From assembly GCF_027257155.1 (NCBI RefSeq), contig NZ_JAPWDU010000004.1, positions 248,001 to 312,000 on the forward strand: a DNA stretch of 64,000 nt, read 5' to 3'. Shown here one piece after another: positions 9,901 through 17,855 of the stretch (position 1 is the first letter of the stretch; each line of letters begins with the position of its first letter). The translations under genes and the position numbers were made by a program. The notes below the pieces were generated by a model. The model was not told the DNA's origin. It did not search any database and worked only from the letters and a program-made list of their open reading frames with translations. The stretch comes from Cerasicoccus sp. TK19100 (GTDB lineage Bacteria > Verrucomicrobiota > Verrucomicrobiia > Opitutales > Cerasicoccaceae).

Positions 9901-10392
9901 CAAGGAAGTGAGCTGCACATTGACCCGATTGGCGGAATTCGCCAGCACCTCAAAGTCCTTCACTTCCTCTTCCTTGTAGCCATCTTCAACAACGAGGATA
10001 GTGTAAAAGCCAGCTGGGATATCCGTAAAGCGGAACTCCCCCTCTTTGTTGGTCACCGTCTTTTCCTGCGGCTCGTAATCATCTGCCTCTGCGGCTGCTT
10101 CGGCACCTGGCCAAAGCAACACTACATTTGCGCCACGCACAAACTTACGCTTCTCTGGATCAAAGACTTGGCCAATGATATTACCGACCCCTGCGGATTC
10201 TCCCGTGTAAGGCGCAGGTGCAGCAGGCTGCTTAGCATCAACGACCTCGACATCGTTGAAAGGTTGATCCTCAGTTTCGCTGGCTTCCGTCCCCTGCGAA
10301 TAAGCCGCAATAGGTGCCAGCAGAATTCCCCAACACGCGAGTGTCGTCAAACAAAGTAGCTGTCTGTTAAAAATAGAGTTAAATCGCTTCAT
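6970..10392 (-). CDS. TonB-dependent outer-membrane receptor with carboxypeptidase-regulatory-like N-domain
   Basis: An 1140-residue receptor. After a signal peptide ending near residue 33 there is a carboxypeptidase-D regulatory-like domain at about 70-165 (GNIIGQVFDP, EGEFRFTDIPAGFYTILVVEDG). The plug domain follows at about 190-310 (DLADVVKRLPGVNVVEG, VVRGLSDRYNSTLVNGLPV). The rest is a long beta-barrel ending in the outer-membrane signature YRVALDYNF with a terminal Phe. The ligand is unknown. Its ATG overlaps the stop of the preceding gene by 4 bases, and the TonB-ExbBD genes lie upstream in the same run, so this is likely a receptor with its own energising complex. Confidence 0.93.
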   Translation of the reverse strand: MKRFNSIFNRQLLCLTTLACWGILLAPIAAYSQGTEASETEDQPFNDVEVVDAKQPAAPAPYTGESAGVGNIIGQVFDPEKRKFVRGANVVLLWPGAEAAAEADDYEPQEKTVTNKEGEFRFTDIPAGFYTILVVEDGYKEEEVKDFEVLANSANRVNVQLTSLTAAEQAGEVFQLEEFAAGGELVTDSRIAMDDLRRDSAGSMDFLTSEDFSKYAATDLADVVKRLPGVNVVEGKFAVVRGLSDRYNSTLVNGLPVPSPDPLRQGLQLDLFPTSIIDSVVTNKQFLPYMPSNSSGAAFELNTKAYPEEFTTWFSAGARFNSNAMDSYLRDPNSSTDDLFGFGKGSRPMNPGTSRSRANQLNLPSPTFIAQPGNAPVGGKFSLGFGDTTKVFGRNLGVIASASYDSSYKTQFGVQQDRYGASSYSVGNAVPGFESEVIPFPPGTPLYDRFLARFNANLKEFIPGSLYNRELAASDVRYDVENSIGTVQIAALGGFAFDLDPEGTNQLSFNYLFSQNSQDFVQRKSNGSLPPQFRQTGNQVTDLTSNSQADGFVLVGQQDDGNQLFNKDTISYEERNLKAYQLNGEHLIEELNDLEIFWGASYATTSSDTPGQTTFEYAYQIDDGSAYPGSNTPDAEGYWLPDNVVSGISPLTQTWRDIDEDVYGARADLTYELEFLNNLDGQIRSGMYYENASRRTDQIELIYPSNNNIPKTGGEPAVFQTPEELQYALVRNIDAANNTNLGTNTSFANNTRKINAFYGMLTLPVFDNLKFTGGARFEDLRMTANGDAELGIYTLDQILNTPLPGLETPPPGFTGPTTNGEVLGWTNPNEQGDIRSDAVLPGVSMTYDITDDITFRAGYSKTIARPSFREMAPYFSTELETGDLIIGNPTLELSPVESYDARLEYRFGDGDLIAASVFYKNVENPIERVLLRAPGNVDFLSFINNPDRAIVKGFELETRTSLSNFFKDLKYVSIGANWTMIDATVAYPESVWQSYFRYTSNGIPSGPFVGNDGPPNGNNRQPQDRRLFDQPEWIVNADVTFSHPDLGTTLTLSVFSQSDVLTGVGSGSNGSVDQFTGSYYQLDLTFQQRITENLTLKFAVSNITDTKRSIYYSNDFVDETIDRLSYKVGQNYRVALDYNF

Positions 10393-11192
10393 TGAGCATT
10401 AGAAAGAGTTTTCCGGATATCCGCATCTTGGGATATTCCGCGTTGTAGCTCAGAAAATTTGGCATCCAAATCGTCGCCGTTTTCCAACTTGATGGGGTCG
10501 ACAACCGTGCGACCATTCTTATCGATCACTGCCATCATGGCACCCTCGGGTTCGTGGTTGAGGATCGTCCGATAGGGCTTGGCCAAGGGATAAACCAGAG
10601 TCAGGCCCGGGTATTCGTAAGCAATGAGCTCCAACAGGTAATCCTGAACATTGTGCTCATCCGGAATCAGCATGAGGCAGACATTCGATGGCAATTCATT
10701 GATGCCTTTTGAATCACGCATCCAAGACAAAATCTGCTGTCCCTCGTCCGATGAATGATCGAGATAGAAAATCAGGAAGTAGTCCTTATCGTCATATACT
10801 TTAATCGGAAGCGTCTGGAATCCGGTTGGCTTCGCCGCCATCAGCTTAGTATGGAACTGAGCAGTCCAGTTTCCGAGATGTCCCCAATCACGCACACCAC
10901 GAAGTTCCTTCGAACGATCCACGAAATCAGTCTGGGCAATCGGAAGTTGGATGACGCCGTAGCGACCAAAGTCAATGAGTACATCGTCACCGACCAGACG
11001 CACGACGAAGCCCAAACGACCAGGCTTAATTGTTTGGCCGTTCAAGGTTTCTTCGACGGGCTCATTCACCGTGACGCGATCTGGCCACCATTCAGACCGA
11101 ACTTGCAGCTCGGCGTTTGCTGGTTCTACGTCGGCGCTCACTGCACAGACTGCGCCGAGTAAAACTAAAATACTCAATATACTTTGCTTCAT
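10389..11192 (-). CDS. Exported protein of unknown function in the TonB locus
   Basis: I do not recognise this 267-residue protein. It starts with a signal peptide (MKQSILSILVLLGAVCAVSA). The mature chain is mixed alpha/beta with hydrophobic strands such as KDYFLIFYLDHSSDEG, NVCLMLIPDEHN and AMMAVIDKNGRTV, which is loosely like a thioredoxin fold but without a CxxC. It overlaps the next gene (the receptor) by 4 bases and the previous gene's stop by 4 bases, so translation of the three is probably coupled. A periplasmic or surface accessory to the receptor is the simplest inference. Confidence 0.7.
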   Translation of the reverse strand: MKQSILSILVLLGAVCAVSADVEPANAELQVRSEWWPDRVTVNEPVEETLNGQTIKPGRLGFVVRLVGDDVLIDFGRYGVIQLPIAQTDFVDRSKELRGVRDWGHLGNWTAQFHTKLMAAKPTGFQTLPIKVYDDKDYFLIFYLDHSSDEGQQILSWMRDSKGINELPSNVCLMLIPDEHNVQDYLLELIAYEYPGLTLVYPLAKPYRTILNHEPEGAMMAVIDKNGRTVVDPIKLENGDDLDAKFSELQRGISQDADIRKTLSNAQ

Positions 11193-11857
11193 AACGATTC
11201 CGCTTGGCGCTGGCCAACCGTGTTGTTTTCAGAATTTATGACTTTTTCCTTTTTCGTGAGCGCAGTAGAATTCAGTGGCAGCATGGAAGGTCTTGGAGGT
11301 TGAACGGTAGCTGGTCTGGCCAGTAGCTGGTCTCGGATTTCATCCGTTTCGCCAACAACCAGTGTTTCGCCTGCGCGGGATGAGAGCGCGCGGCGTCCCC
11401 CTGGGTGTTGCTCCGTCACTGGCTCCTCACTCGCCTTCCCCACAACAATGCCACCAACTGTTGGTTCGGTTTCAATCTGCGGAACCAACGCGTTGTTGGC
11501 ACTTCGTGGTAAGGAGCGCGGTTTACGTTCCACCACCGGCTCTCGATCAACAAAGCTCATACCAATCTCCGTAGGTTTTTCCAAACGCAGCACATGCTTC
11601 TGACCTTCGGCAAATACAACGGCTTCTCGCGAATTCGGCCTCCACTCAGAGGCATAAATCAGTCGGTTCTCCGTCTCGCCTACGGGCAGAACTTTGGTGG
11701 TTCCTGACGGCGACCGCACCGTGGCAAACACTTGGTCATCAATGCGCGTGACTCCCTGTAGCGTGTAAGCTTGTGCCAGCAGACCAGAACATGCCGCCGT
11801 CATTCCCAATAGAATAACGCTGCCTTTGCTGATCCAACTATGCACGAGGTTAAACAT
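11189..11857 (-). CDS. Exported protein of unknown function in the TonB locus
   Basis: A 222-residue protein that I cannot assign. The first 30 residues form a signal peptide with a somewhat long N-region. Residues 30-95 look like a small beta domain (YTLQGVTRIDDQVFATV, TTKVLPVGETENRLIYASEW). The remainder is low in hydrophobic residues and probably disordered. It starts 7 bases after the TPR gene and overlaps the following gene by 4 bases. A periplasmic linker or scaffold for the TonB complex is possible but unsupported. Confidence 0.65.
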   Translation of the reverse strand: MFNLVHSWISKGSVILLGMTAACSGLLAQAYTLQGVTRIDDQVFATVRSPSGTTKVLPVGETENRLIYASEWRPNSREAVVFAEGQKHVLRLEKPTEIGMSFVDREPVVERKPRSLPRSANNALVPQIETEPTVGGIVVGKASEEPVTEQHPGGRRALSSRAGETLVVGETDEIRDQLLARPATVQPPRPSMLPLNSTALTKKEKVINSENNTVGQRQAESL

Positions 11858-11864
11858 AAAGCTC

Positions 11865-13256
11865 CTAGCGGTTTACCGCGCGCTCAAGCTGTGCGAGGTA
11901 ACGCTCGATGCGCGGCTCTTCCTTGATGCTCAAGGCGCGCTTAAGCAGGATAATTGCGTCGTGGTATTTACGCTTATTCGCCAGCATTTGCGCGTGCTTG
12001 ACTAACGCCTGGTATTCGAACTCCTCAATGGATTCAGCCAGTTCGATGTAATAAATGGCGCGTTCCAGGTCTTCGGCTTCCGCCGATTTGCTGTAGAAAT
12101 CCGCCAGTTCGATCAGAGCCTCCCCGTTAGTGCCGTCACGCTTAACGATATCCTTTAGAATCGCAATGGCCTGCACTTCATCACCCAATGAACGGGCATT
12201 TTTAGCCTGAAGCGTGAGCACCGTAAGCTCCTGCTCAGTCGTGAGCATGCCAGCATACTGGCTCTTAACTTTTTCCAGTAACTCCGTGGATTCCTCAGCA
12301 GCACCGATTTGCTGCAGGAGACGGGCGGCGCGTATTGCGCTCGGATAGCCCGCAGAAGTTTTATCGTTGCCGATTGCCGACTCATAAACTTCCAGTGCTG
12401 CCTCGGGCATCTGCATATTCAGGTAGATATCGCCGAGCAACAAAAGCGACTCGCGCTTGGCCGTGCCCAGCGAACGAACTGCCTCCAGATTAATAGCGGC
12501 TTCCATGGGCTTTCCCTGCCCCAGGTAGGCATTAGCTTGGAGCATCCAAAGCATGGAGTTATTCGGCTGCTGCTTGATCAATGTATCAAACAAAGAGACC
12601 GCCTCGTTATAGCGTTCTGTCGCCAAGAGAGTGCGCGCCAGGCCTAACTGCCAGTCGACCACATCCGGCTCTTGTTGAATGGCGTCACGATAGGCTTCTT
12701 CGGCAGCAAGGTAGTTGTCCGTGCTCAAGTAAGCATAGCCGATCAATCCGTTGGTACGACCATCGTGTTCGCCCAACTCCGATGCGCGGCCGAGATGCTT
12801 TTGTGCATTGGCAAAGTCCTGATCCTGCAGATAGAGCAGCCCGATGTTCTTATGTGCGCGAAGAAACGACGGGTGCTTCTCAATGGCCATCAAGTAATAC
12901 TTCTGCGCCTCTTCAAGCTTGCCCTGTTGGAAATACAAATTGCCCAGAATGAAGATCAAGGCGGCGCTGCTGTTGTCATTGATCTTTAGCTTCAACTGTT
13001 CGGCCGCAGCGTCGGGATCGGCCTTCATGATTTCGATCAAATCACCGAGCACGACGATCTCTTCCTGGTTCACTTTCGGCTCCAATGAAGGCATGAAACC
13101 ATAGCTGCCCAAAAAGCGCTTCTGCCACTCAGGATCATCCATCACCTTGGGAGCCTCTAGCATGAGGTCGGTCTTCGACTGCGCCGCGAGCGGCAGCGCC
13201 ATGGCAAAACCAGCAGCCAGCAATGCGGTGTACTTTTTCATGTTTGAATAATTCAT
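11865..13256 (-). CDS. Exported TPR protein of the TonB operon
   Basis: A 463-residue protein with a signal peptide (MKKYTALLAAGFAMALPLAA after a 5-residue lead) followed by a solenoid of tetratricopeptide repeats from about residue 85 to the end, for example YYLMAIEKHPSFLRAHKNIG and YLSTDNYLAAEEAYRDAI. In TonB2-type clusters of Vibrio and relatives a TPR gene follows tonB and is thought to help the complex. I kept the ATG at 13256 because it overlaps the tonB stop by 4 bases; the ATG at 13241 is an alternative that gives a tidier signal peptide. Confidence 0.88.
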   Translation of the reverse strand: MNYSNMKKYTALLAAGFAMALPLAAQSKTDLMLEAPKVMDDPEWQKRFLGSYGFMPSLEPKVNQEEIVVLGDLIEIMKADPDAAAEQLKLKINDNSSAALIFILGNLYFQQGKLEEAQKYYLMAIEKHPSFLRAHKNIGLLYLQDQDFANAQKHLGRASELGEHDGRTNGLIGYAYLSTDNYLAAEEAYRDAIQQEPDVVDWQLGLARTLLATERYNEAVSLFDTLIKQQPNNSMLWMLQANAYLGQGKPMEAAINLEAVRSLGTAKRESLLLLGDIYLNMQMPEAALEVYESAIGNDKTSAGYPSAIRAARLLQQIGAAEESTELLEKVKSQYAGMLTTEQELTVLTLQAKNARSLGDEVQAIAILKDIVKRDGTNGEALIELADFYSKSAEAEDLERAIYYIELAESIEEFEYQALVKHAQMLANKRKYHDAIILLKRALSIKEEPRIERYLAQLERAVNR

Positions 13257-13924
13257 TGGATATTTATCGGAATTGGCAGGTTCGCTTTAGCCTTCACCTT
13301 GCGGCCTTGGAAAGTGGGCGCAGAAAACTTGCGCCGGCTGATTTCCTTGAGAACAAAATCATTGAATTGTGGCAGATCGGATTTGGATACTTCCGCCTTG
13401 GTCACGTTGCCTTCTTCGTCCAGCTCGATGTAAACCACGACGCGACCGGAAACTTTCTTTGTGCGCAGGCTGCGCGGATAATTGAAAGCGCTTTGGTCAA
13501 TCAGTTTCGGCGGCTCATCCAGCTCGGAGAAGTCGATGAAATCTTCCGTGCCCAGATCACCGGCATTAGCGGCAGTCGTCGGCAGCGCGAAGTCGCCGGC
13601 CAAGCTACCACCGGTGCCTGGATTCAGCACCAGGTCCATCTGCTCCAGTGAAAGGTCGGGCGGTGGCTCCTCCATCTCGGGTGGCGGCTCTTCCTCCGGT
13701 GGCTCTTCCGGTTCTGGTTCTTCGATCTCCTCGAACTCCGGCGGCGGGAACGCTACCATCACTTCCTGCAGGTCGTTCTGCGGCGGCTTGATGTTTCCCA
13801 CCAGTGGCGCAATGGCCATCAATACAAACAGGAAGGTGGAAAACAGTACGCCACACGTCATACCAAGAGGCAGGTCTGTTTTGGCGGTGGGAATTTTAAA
13901 ACTTTGATGCTTACGATCAGACAT
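13253..13924 (-). CDS. tonB: TonB-like energy transducer
   Basis: A 223-residue inner-membrane protein. A cytoplasmic N-terminus is followed by one membrane helix (about 20-42) and an acidic Pro/Glu-rich periplasmic linker near 60-95 (EEPEPEEPPEEEPPPEMEEP). The C-terminal TonB domain covers about 145-222 (SGRVVVYIELDEEGNVTKAE, FSAPTFQGRKVKAKANLPI). TonB passes proton-motive energy from ExbBD to outer-membrane receptors. The linker is Glu-Pro rather than the Lys-Pro common in classical TonB, as in short TonB2-type proteins. It lies 3 bases after the second ExbD gene and overlaps the TPR gene. Confidence 0.9.
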   Translation of the reverse strand: MSDRKHQSFKIPTAKTDLPLGMTCGVLFSTFLFVLMAIAPLVGNIKPPQNDLQEVMVAFPPPEFEEIEEPEPEEPPEEEPPPEMEEPPPDLSLEQMDLVLNPGTGGSLAGDFALPTTAANAGDLGTEDFIDFSELDEPPKLIDQSAFNYPRSLRTKKVSGRVVVYIELDEEGNVTKAEVSKSDLPQFNDFVLKEISRRKFSAPTFQGRKVKAKANLPIPINIQ

Positions 13925-13927
13925 GGA

Positions 13928-14329
13928 TCAGCCCCTGAAAGTTGAAACGCTAATTTTCTTGGCACCGGCATTTTTCACTTCGCTATAAACTTTGGAAAAA
14001 GTGCCGTGCTCTGCGTTTATGTCCGCCTGGATGATCACCGGTAAATCGTTCTGTTTGATCTGCTGCTTGACTTGCGATGCGACCCCGGAAACGCCGATTT
14101 CCTTACCGCCATAAACAACGCGGTTATCGGAAGTGATCGCGATGATGATACTATTCTTCTCCAAGTCAGCATCGGTAACCGCATTCGGCTTGATGATTTC
14201 AACACCCGGCTCCTCGACGAAAACGGTCGTCACAATGAAGAAGATCAGCAGAATGAAAATACAGTCGATCATGGGAGACAGATTGATCTCTGTTTCCTGA
14301 TCCGGCTCGTCGTTGATGCTGCGTCCCAT
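13928..14329 (-). CDS. exbD: ExbD/TolR-family protein (second copy)
   Basis: A 133-residue protein with the standard plan of a short cytoplasmic lead ([20 protein letters not shown]), one membrane helix containing the conserved Asp (PMIDCIF), and a periplasmic ExbD domain with [12 protein letters not shown] near residue 104. With ExbB it forms the proton-driven motor. It is 6 bases downstream of another exbD; the helices of the two are nearly identical while the periplasmic parts differ, which suggests a hetero-oligomer or receptor-specific subunits. Confidence 0.92.
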   Translation of the reverse strand: MGRSINDEPDQETEINLSPMIDCIFILLIFFIVTTVFVEEPGVEIIKPNAVTDADLEKNSIIIAITSDNRVVYGGKEIGVSGVASQVKQQIKQNDLPVIIQADINAEHGTFSKVYSEVKNAGAKKISVSTFRG

Positions 14330-14335
14330 AGAAAA

Positions 14336-14743
14336 TTAGTTGGTCGTGGTGTAGCTCAGTTGGTTGGCACCGGCTTGCGAAGCCTCGTCCCACACCGAGA
14401 TGAAGAGACCGTGGCTCGCGCGTTCATGGCTGCGGATCATTACGGGCGTATCCGCATCGACCATGCCGTCCTTGACGCGGTTTTTCACTTGGCTCAGCGG
14501 AATCTCCTGCCCATCGATCATGATTTTATTATTGGCGGTAATCTCCAGGGCGACCGATACACTGTCGTCGTTGTTGGCCGAGGCGGCGGCGGCGTCCGGC
14601 TTGTTCACCTGAAGTCCGCTTTCCTCGACAAAGACAGTCGTCACGATGAAGAAAATCAGCAGGATGAAGATACAATCGATCATCGAAGACAGGTTGATCT
14701 CAGTCGCCTCTTCCCCCTCTGCAAGTATGCTGCGCTTGGCCAT
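14336..14743 (-). CDS. exbD: ExbD/TolR-family protein (first copy)
   Basis: A 135-residue ExbD with [20 protein letters not shown] carrying the proton-path Asp, followed by a periplasmic domain (MIDGQEIPLSQVKNRVKDGM, VMIRSHERASHGLFISVWDE). The gene begins 1 base after the short exbB stop. It was presumably duplicated to give the adjacent exbD, since the membrane segment is almost the same at DNA level. Confidence 0.92.
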   Translation of the reverse strand: MAKRSILAEGEEATEINLSSMIDCIFILLIFFIVTTVFVEESGLQVNKPDAAAASANNDDSVSVALEITANNKIMIDGQEIPLSQVKNRVKDGMVDADTPVMIRSHERASHGLFISVWDEASQAGANQLSYTTTN

Positions 14744-14744
14744 A

Positions 14745-15341
14745 TTAGTCGATTTTTAGCTGGCTGAGAGTCAAGCACTCCAGCCGGGTGATATTGGCTT
14801 CCAGCCCGTGCTTTTGCCGTTGAATAATCATGACGATGAATAGACCAGGCAGGGCGATGATCAGACCGGTCAGCGTGGTCAAGAGCGCTTCAGAAATACC
14901 CGATGCCACCACACCAGCCGTCTCACCGCCTCCGCTAGTGGCCAAGCCAAGAAACGTTTGCAACATACCAATGACCGTCCCCAACAGCCCGAGTAGAGGA
15001 GCCGTTGCGACCAGCGTATTAACAAAGCGAACACGCCGGTCCACGAGATTGAGCGTGGCCATGCGCACTTCATCAAAACGGTTGCGTACCTGCTTGGCTG
15101 AGCTGGTGTCAGTTTGCGTGTAGCGGATAATTTCCGCAACGCGCCCTTCCGCCTTCTCGGGGGATTGCACCCACTGCGCCCATTGAAACTCGTTGCGCTT
15201 ATTCAAGCTGGTGCGGCGAACGTAGAATATAAGCTGGAACGCCTGAGTGTAGAGCAAGCATGCGAGGAAAAACAGCGGATACATCACCGTCCCACCGCTT
15301 GCCCATACATCAAAAATTTTCTCTAGCGTGACACCTTCCAT
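14745..15341 (-). CDS. exbB: MotA/TolQ/ExbB proton channel protein, short form
   Basis: A 198-residue protein with three membrane segments (about 20-40, 108-130, 150-172). It has the family core VATAPLLGLLGTVIGMLQTF and GISEALLTTLTGLIIALP. It should form the pentameric ExbB channel around ExbD. It lacks the long periplasmic N-terminal region seen in the neighbouring ExbB, so the operon encodes one short and one long version, as in TonB2 / TtpC clusters. Confidence 0.93.
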   Translation of the reverse strand: MEGVTLEKIFDVWASGGTVMYPLFFLACLLYTQAFQLIFYVRRTSLNKRNEFQWAQWVQSPEKAEGRVAEIIRYTQTDTSSAKQVRNRFDEVRMATLNLVDRRVRFVNTLVATAPLLGLLGTVIGMLQTFLGLATSGGGETAGVVASGISEALLTTLTGLIIALPGLFIVMIIQRQKHGLEANITRLECLTLSQLKID

Positions 15342-15370
15342 GGTGGTCGTCCTGAATAAAGATTTAGAAA

Positions 15371-16777
15371 TTAGTCCTTCTTTTCGTGACGACGGCTGAT
15401 CACCCCGTTCACGAAGGCAACGGCACCTTGCTCCAGCAGACCCAGCTTACGCTTGGCCATGCGTGAAAGCATGCCGTGAAGAATCAAAGTAGGAATGGCC
15501 ACGATCAGACCCAGTGCGGTGGTAACGAGCGCTTCGGAAATACCCGAAGAAAGGCTCTTGGCGTCACCCGTGCCAAAGATCGTAATCAATTGGAAAGTCT
15601 TAATCATACCGATAACGGTACCCAGCAGACCCAACAGCGGAGCCGCTGCGGCGGTGATCGCGAGAAACGGCAAAAAACGCTCCAGATAAGGACGGGCCTT
15701 CAGGATTCGCTCGAACATCATTTCTTCGAGAATACCGCGCTTTTCCTCGGCGTTAATCACACCAGCAGCCAACATTTCACCAGCAGTGCCACCAATTTCG
15801 TTGGCCTTTTCCTGCGCCTTGTCCTGCTTGCCTTCGTTTACCAGATCGAGCAGCTCGTCGATCTGCTTAGGCATGGCAACCTTGAAGCTGAAGATTTCAA
15901 AGCACTTAAAGACCGCCAGCAAAATGGCGATAATGCCCAGGCCGATAATGACGTAACCAACCTGGCCGCCGTCCTCAACGTAGGCCATCAGAGATTTCTT
16001 GGCCTTGGCGACCTTGATTGCCTTACCCAGAGTTGCATCAAAGGGAAGCGCACCTGAGCCGGTCGAAACCGCATTAGAAATGCTTCCACTGATCGTTTCC
16101 GGTAAAGCGACGACTACCGGATCAGCCGCATTGAGCTGAGTTTCGACCAAGCCGTAGACACTTTTATCATTGCTCGTAAAGAAAACCGTCGGGCCAAACT
16201 TGGCAAACGTGCCTTCTTGCAGCACGCCTTCCGGGCTCAGCGCGGCACCCTCAAAAGTGTGGCCGCCAACGAGGTTTTCCATGCGATCCATGGCGGATTC
16301 CACCACGGCTACCTGCAAATCACGCTTTTCCTCCGGGCTCAAGTTTGCGTTCTTGGGTGCAAGCTTGGCGTCCTTAATATCAGCAGCATAGAGAGGATTC
16401 TCGGCCTTATCGATGCGTTGCTCAAAGCCTTCGATAAACTCATTGAGCAAACGGTTCACGAAATCTGACTGCTCCTGCAACTGGCTCACCTGGCGTTCCA
16501 GTGAGGATAAATCGATCGTGCGGCTGTCCTTGATCTTCAGCAAGCGATTGTGCTCACGGCGCAACTCGGTCGCCTGGCTTTCCAACTCGGCAACTTCCGT
16601 CGATAGCGGGACCCGCTCCTCTTGAATCGTCTCACGGACATCCGCAAGTTTCTTCAGGGATGCTTCCAACTTTGCGTCAACGTCGCTCGAAACTTGATCA
16701 AAATTCTGGGCACCCAGTGGCAGTGCCAGCGCGCCAGCGATCGTCAGCAAGGAAGTATAAGTGATAATCCGTTTCAT
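15371..16777 (-). CDS. Long ExbB/TolQ-family protein with periplasmic coiled coil (TtpC-like)
   Basis: A 468-residue protein. It has a signal peptide (to about residue 23), then a predicted coiled coil at about 25-125 rich in Glu/Arg/Leu, then a beta-rich periplasmic part (GTFAKFGPTVFFTSNDKSVY). A membrane helix lies at about 270-290, and the C-terminus is a MotA/TolQ/ExbB channel domain (ITAAAAPLLGLLGTVIGMIK, SSGISEALVTTALGLIVAIP). This matches the layout of TtpC, an extra ExbB-like component required by the Vibrio TonB2 system. It starts 23 bases after the DUF3450 gene. The assignment to that role is by architecture and context. Confidence 0.88.
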   Translation of the reverse strand: MKRIITYTSLLTIAGALALPLGAQNFDQVSSDVDAKLEASLKKLADVRETIQEERVPLSTEVAELESQATELRREHNRLLKIKDSRTIDLSSLERQVSQLQEQSDFVNRLLNEFIEGFEQRIDKAENPLYAADIKDAKLAPKNANLSPEEKRDLQVAVVESAMDRMENLVGGHTFEGAALSPEGVLQEGTFAKFGPTVFFTSNDKSVYGLVETQLNAADPVVVALPETISGSISNAVSTGSGALPFDATLGKAIKVAKAKKSLMAYVEDGGQVGYVIIGLGIIAILLAVFKCFEIFSFKVAMPKQIDELLDLVNEGKQDKAQEKANEIGGTAGEMLAAGVINAEEKRGILEEMMFERILKARPYLERFLPFLAITAAAAPLLGLLGTVIGMIKTFQLITIFGTGDAKSLSSGISEALVTTALGLIVAIPTLILHGMLSRMAKRKLGLLEQGAVAFVNGVISRRHEKKD

Positions 16778-16800
16778 GTTAAAAATAGTAAAATTGCTCG

Positions 16801-17562
16801 TTACTGGACGCTGATGGGGAGCGCGACGAATTCGATCACATCAGTGTTGCCTTCATACATGTCGATGAAGCGCTTGGCGTCCGCCGCCAGTTCCTTATTC
16901 TCAGTCCACACCCAGCCATCGCTGGTCGGCTTACCGAAGCCAGCCGTCTTGCCCTGGGAGTCCACGTAAATGGCGAATGACATGCCCCAATAGACTGTTT
17001 TGACCTGGATTTTCTGGCCGCCCACTTCACGCGTCTCGCCAACAAAGGTCGCGGTGCTATTAAACTTCTCCGCCTGATTAAGGATCGCGAGAACCTGGCC
17101 CATGCGCTTGCCCAGCGTAGCATCCGACTCTTCGGGATTCTCTGGGATCTGGACGATCAGCGGCTCGAGCTTGGCCTTAAGCGGTTCCGGGAAAATCTTC
17201 ACCAACTCCAGTATTTGCTTCTCCAGCGTTGCGACCTGTTGGGCCAATGCGATATCAGCGATCTGCAATTGGTCTTTCTTGTCGAGCAGCTCCTTGCGCG
17301 ATTGGTCGCTGGCGGTTTCCTCGGACTTCAGCTCTTTGACCTGTTCATCCAGCGCCTTTACCTGATTGCTCAGCAGGTCTCTCGTGGCGATCAGCAGCTC
17401 CTTGTCTGCCTCCCAATCAGTGACTTCCTTGGAAATCATCTGGCGAGTCTCGACCCACTTGGCGAGCTTCTCCTTCGCGACGGAAGGGTCGCTCTGAGCG
17501 GAGAGTGATGTCCAACCAAGACAGCAGGCAATAAGTGTGTTTGCGATGACGCGAATCTTCAT
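16801..17562 (-). CDS. DUF3450 periplasmic coiled-coil protein, first gene of TonB locus
   Basis: A 253-residue exported protein: signal peptide to about residue 22, then a long coiled coil (about 25-120), then a C-terminal beta-type region (VYWGMSFAIYVDSQGKTAG, WVWTENKELAADAKRFIDMY). DUF3450 genes regularly precede the TtpC-like exbB in TonB2-type clusters, as here. Its coiled coil probably pairs with that of the long ExbB next door (inference). It is the promoter-proximal gene, and the 293 bases upstream hold operator-like sequences. Confidence 0.86.
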   Translation of the reverse strand: MKIRVIANTLIACCLGWTSLSAQSDPSVAKEKLAKWVETRQMISKEVTDWEADKELLIATRDLLSNQVKALDEQVKELKSEETASDQSRKELLDKKDQLQIADIALAQQVATLEKQILELVKIFPEPLKAKLEPLIVQIPENPEESDATLGKRMGQVLAILNQAEKFNSTATFVGETREVGGQKIQVKTVYWGMSFAIYVDSQGKTAGFGKPTSDGWVWTENKELAADAKRFIDMYEGNTDVIEFVALPISVQ

Positions 17563-17642
17563 AAGGAAAGTAAATTAAAATTCAGTCGCCAACGTAGAAC
17601 AGATTTACCCCGCCTTGACTAGAGGTAGGTTGTTAAACTTGT

Positions 17643-17715
17643 GTCACATATTACAGTTGGGTTACGACTCCGTAACCCGCGCGTCACATTGCGATTTTGC
17701 ATTCATAAATGTGAC
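17643..17715. promoter_or_regulatory. Operator-like cluster upstream of the TonB locus
   Basis: The gap between the DUF3450 gene and the EF-hand gene contains a perfect 8-base inverted repeat, GGGTTACG / CGTAACCC, at 17659-17678. It is flanked by three copies of GTCACAT in either orientation (17643-17649, 17683-17689, and reverse at 17709-17715). No gene is seen between 17563 and 17855. The arrangement resembles binding sites for a dimeric regulator; the regulator is unknown. Confidence 0.4.
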
Positions 17716-17777
17716 CCCTCAGCCGCGTTAAGTGGTAAACCGCAGGCCTTTTGTCACTATCGTAATACGGACATGAA

Positions 17778-17806
17778 GAAACCCCGGCATTCCTAGCCGG
17801 GGTTTC
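17778..17806 (-). terminator. Hairpin after the EF-hand gene
   Basis: GAAACCCCGGC and GCCGGGGTTTC pair perfectly over 11 bases around a 7-base loop. The T tract on the minus strand is weak, so this may be a bidirectional or Rho-assisted terminator. It ends the EF-hand transcript and isolates the TonB promoter region. Confidence 0.7.
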
Positions 17807-17855
17807 TATGTGTCTTGCTGACTGTAGCTGCTAACTATTGTGATCTATGAAATAC

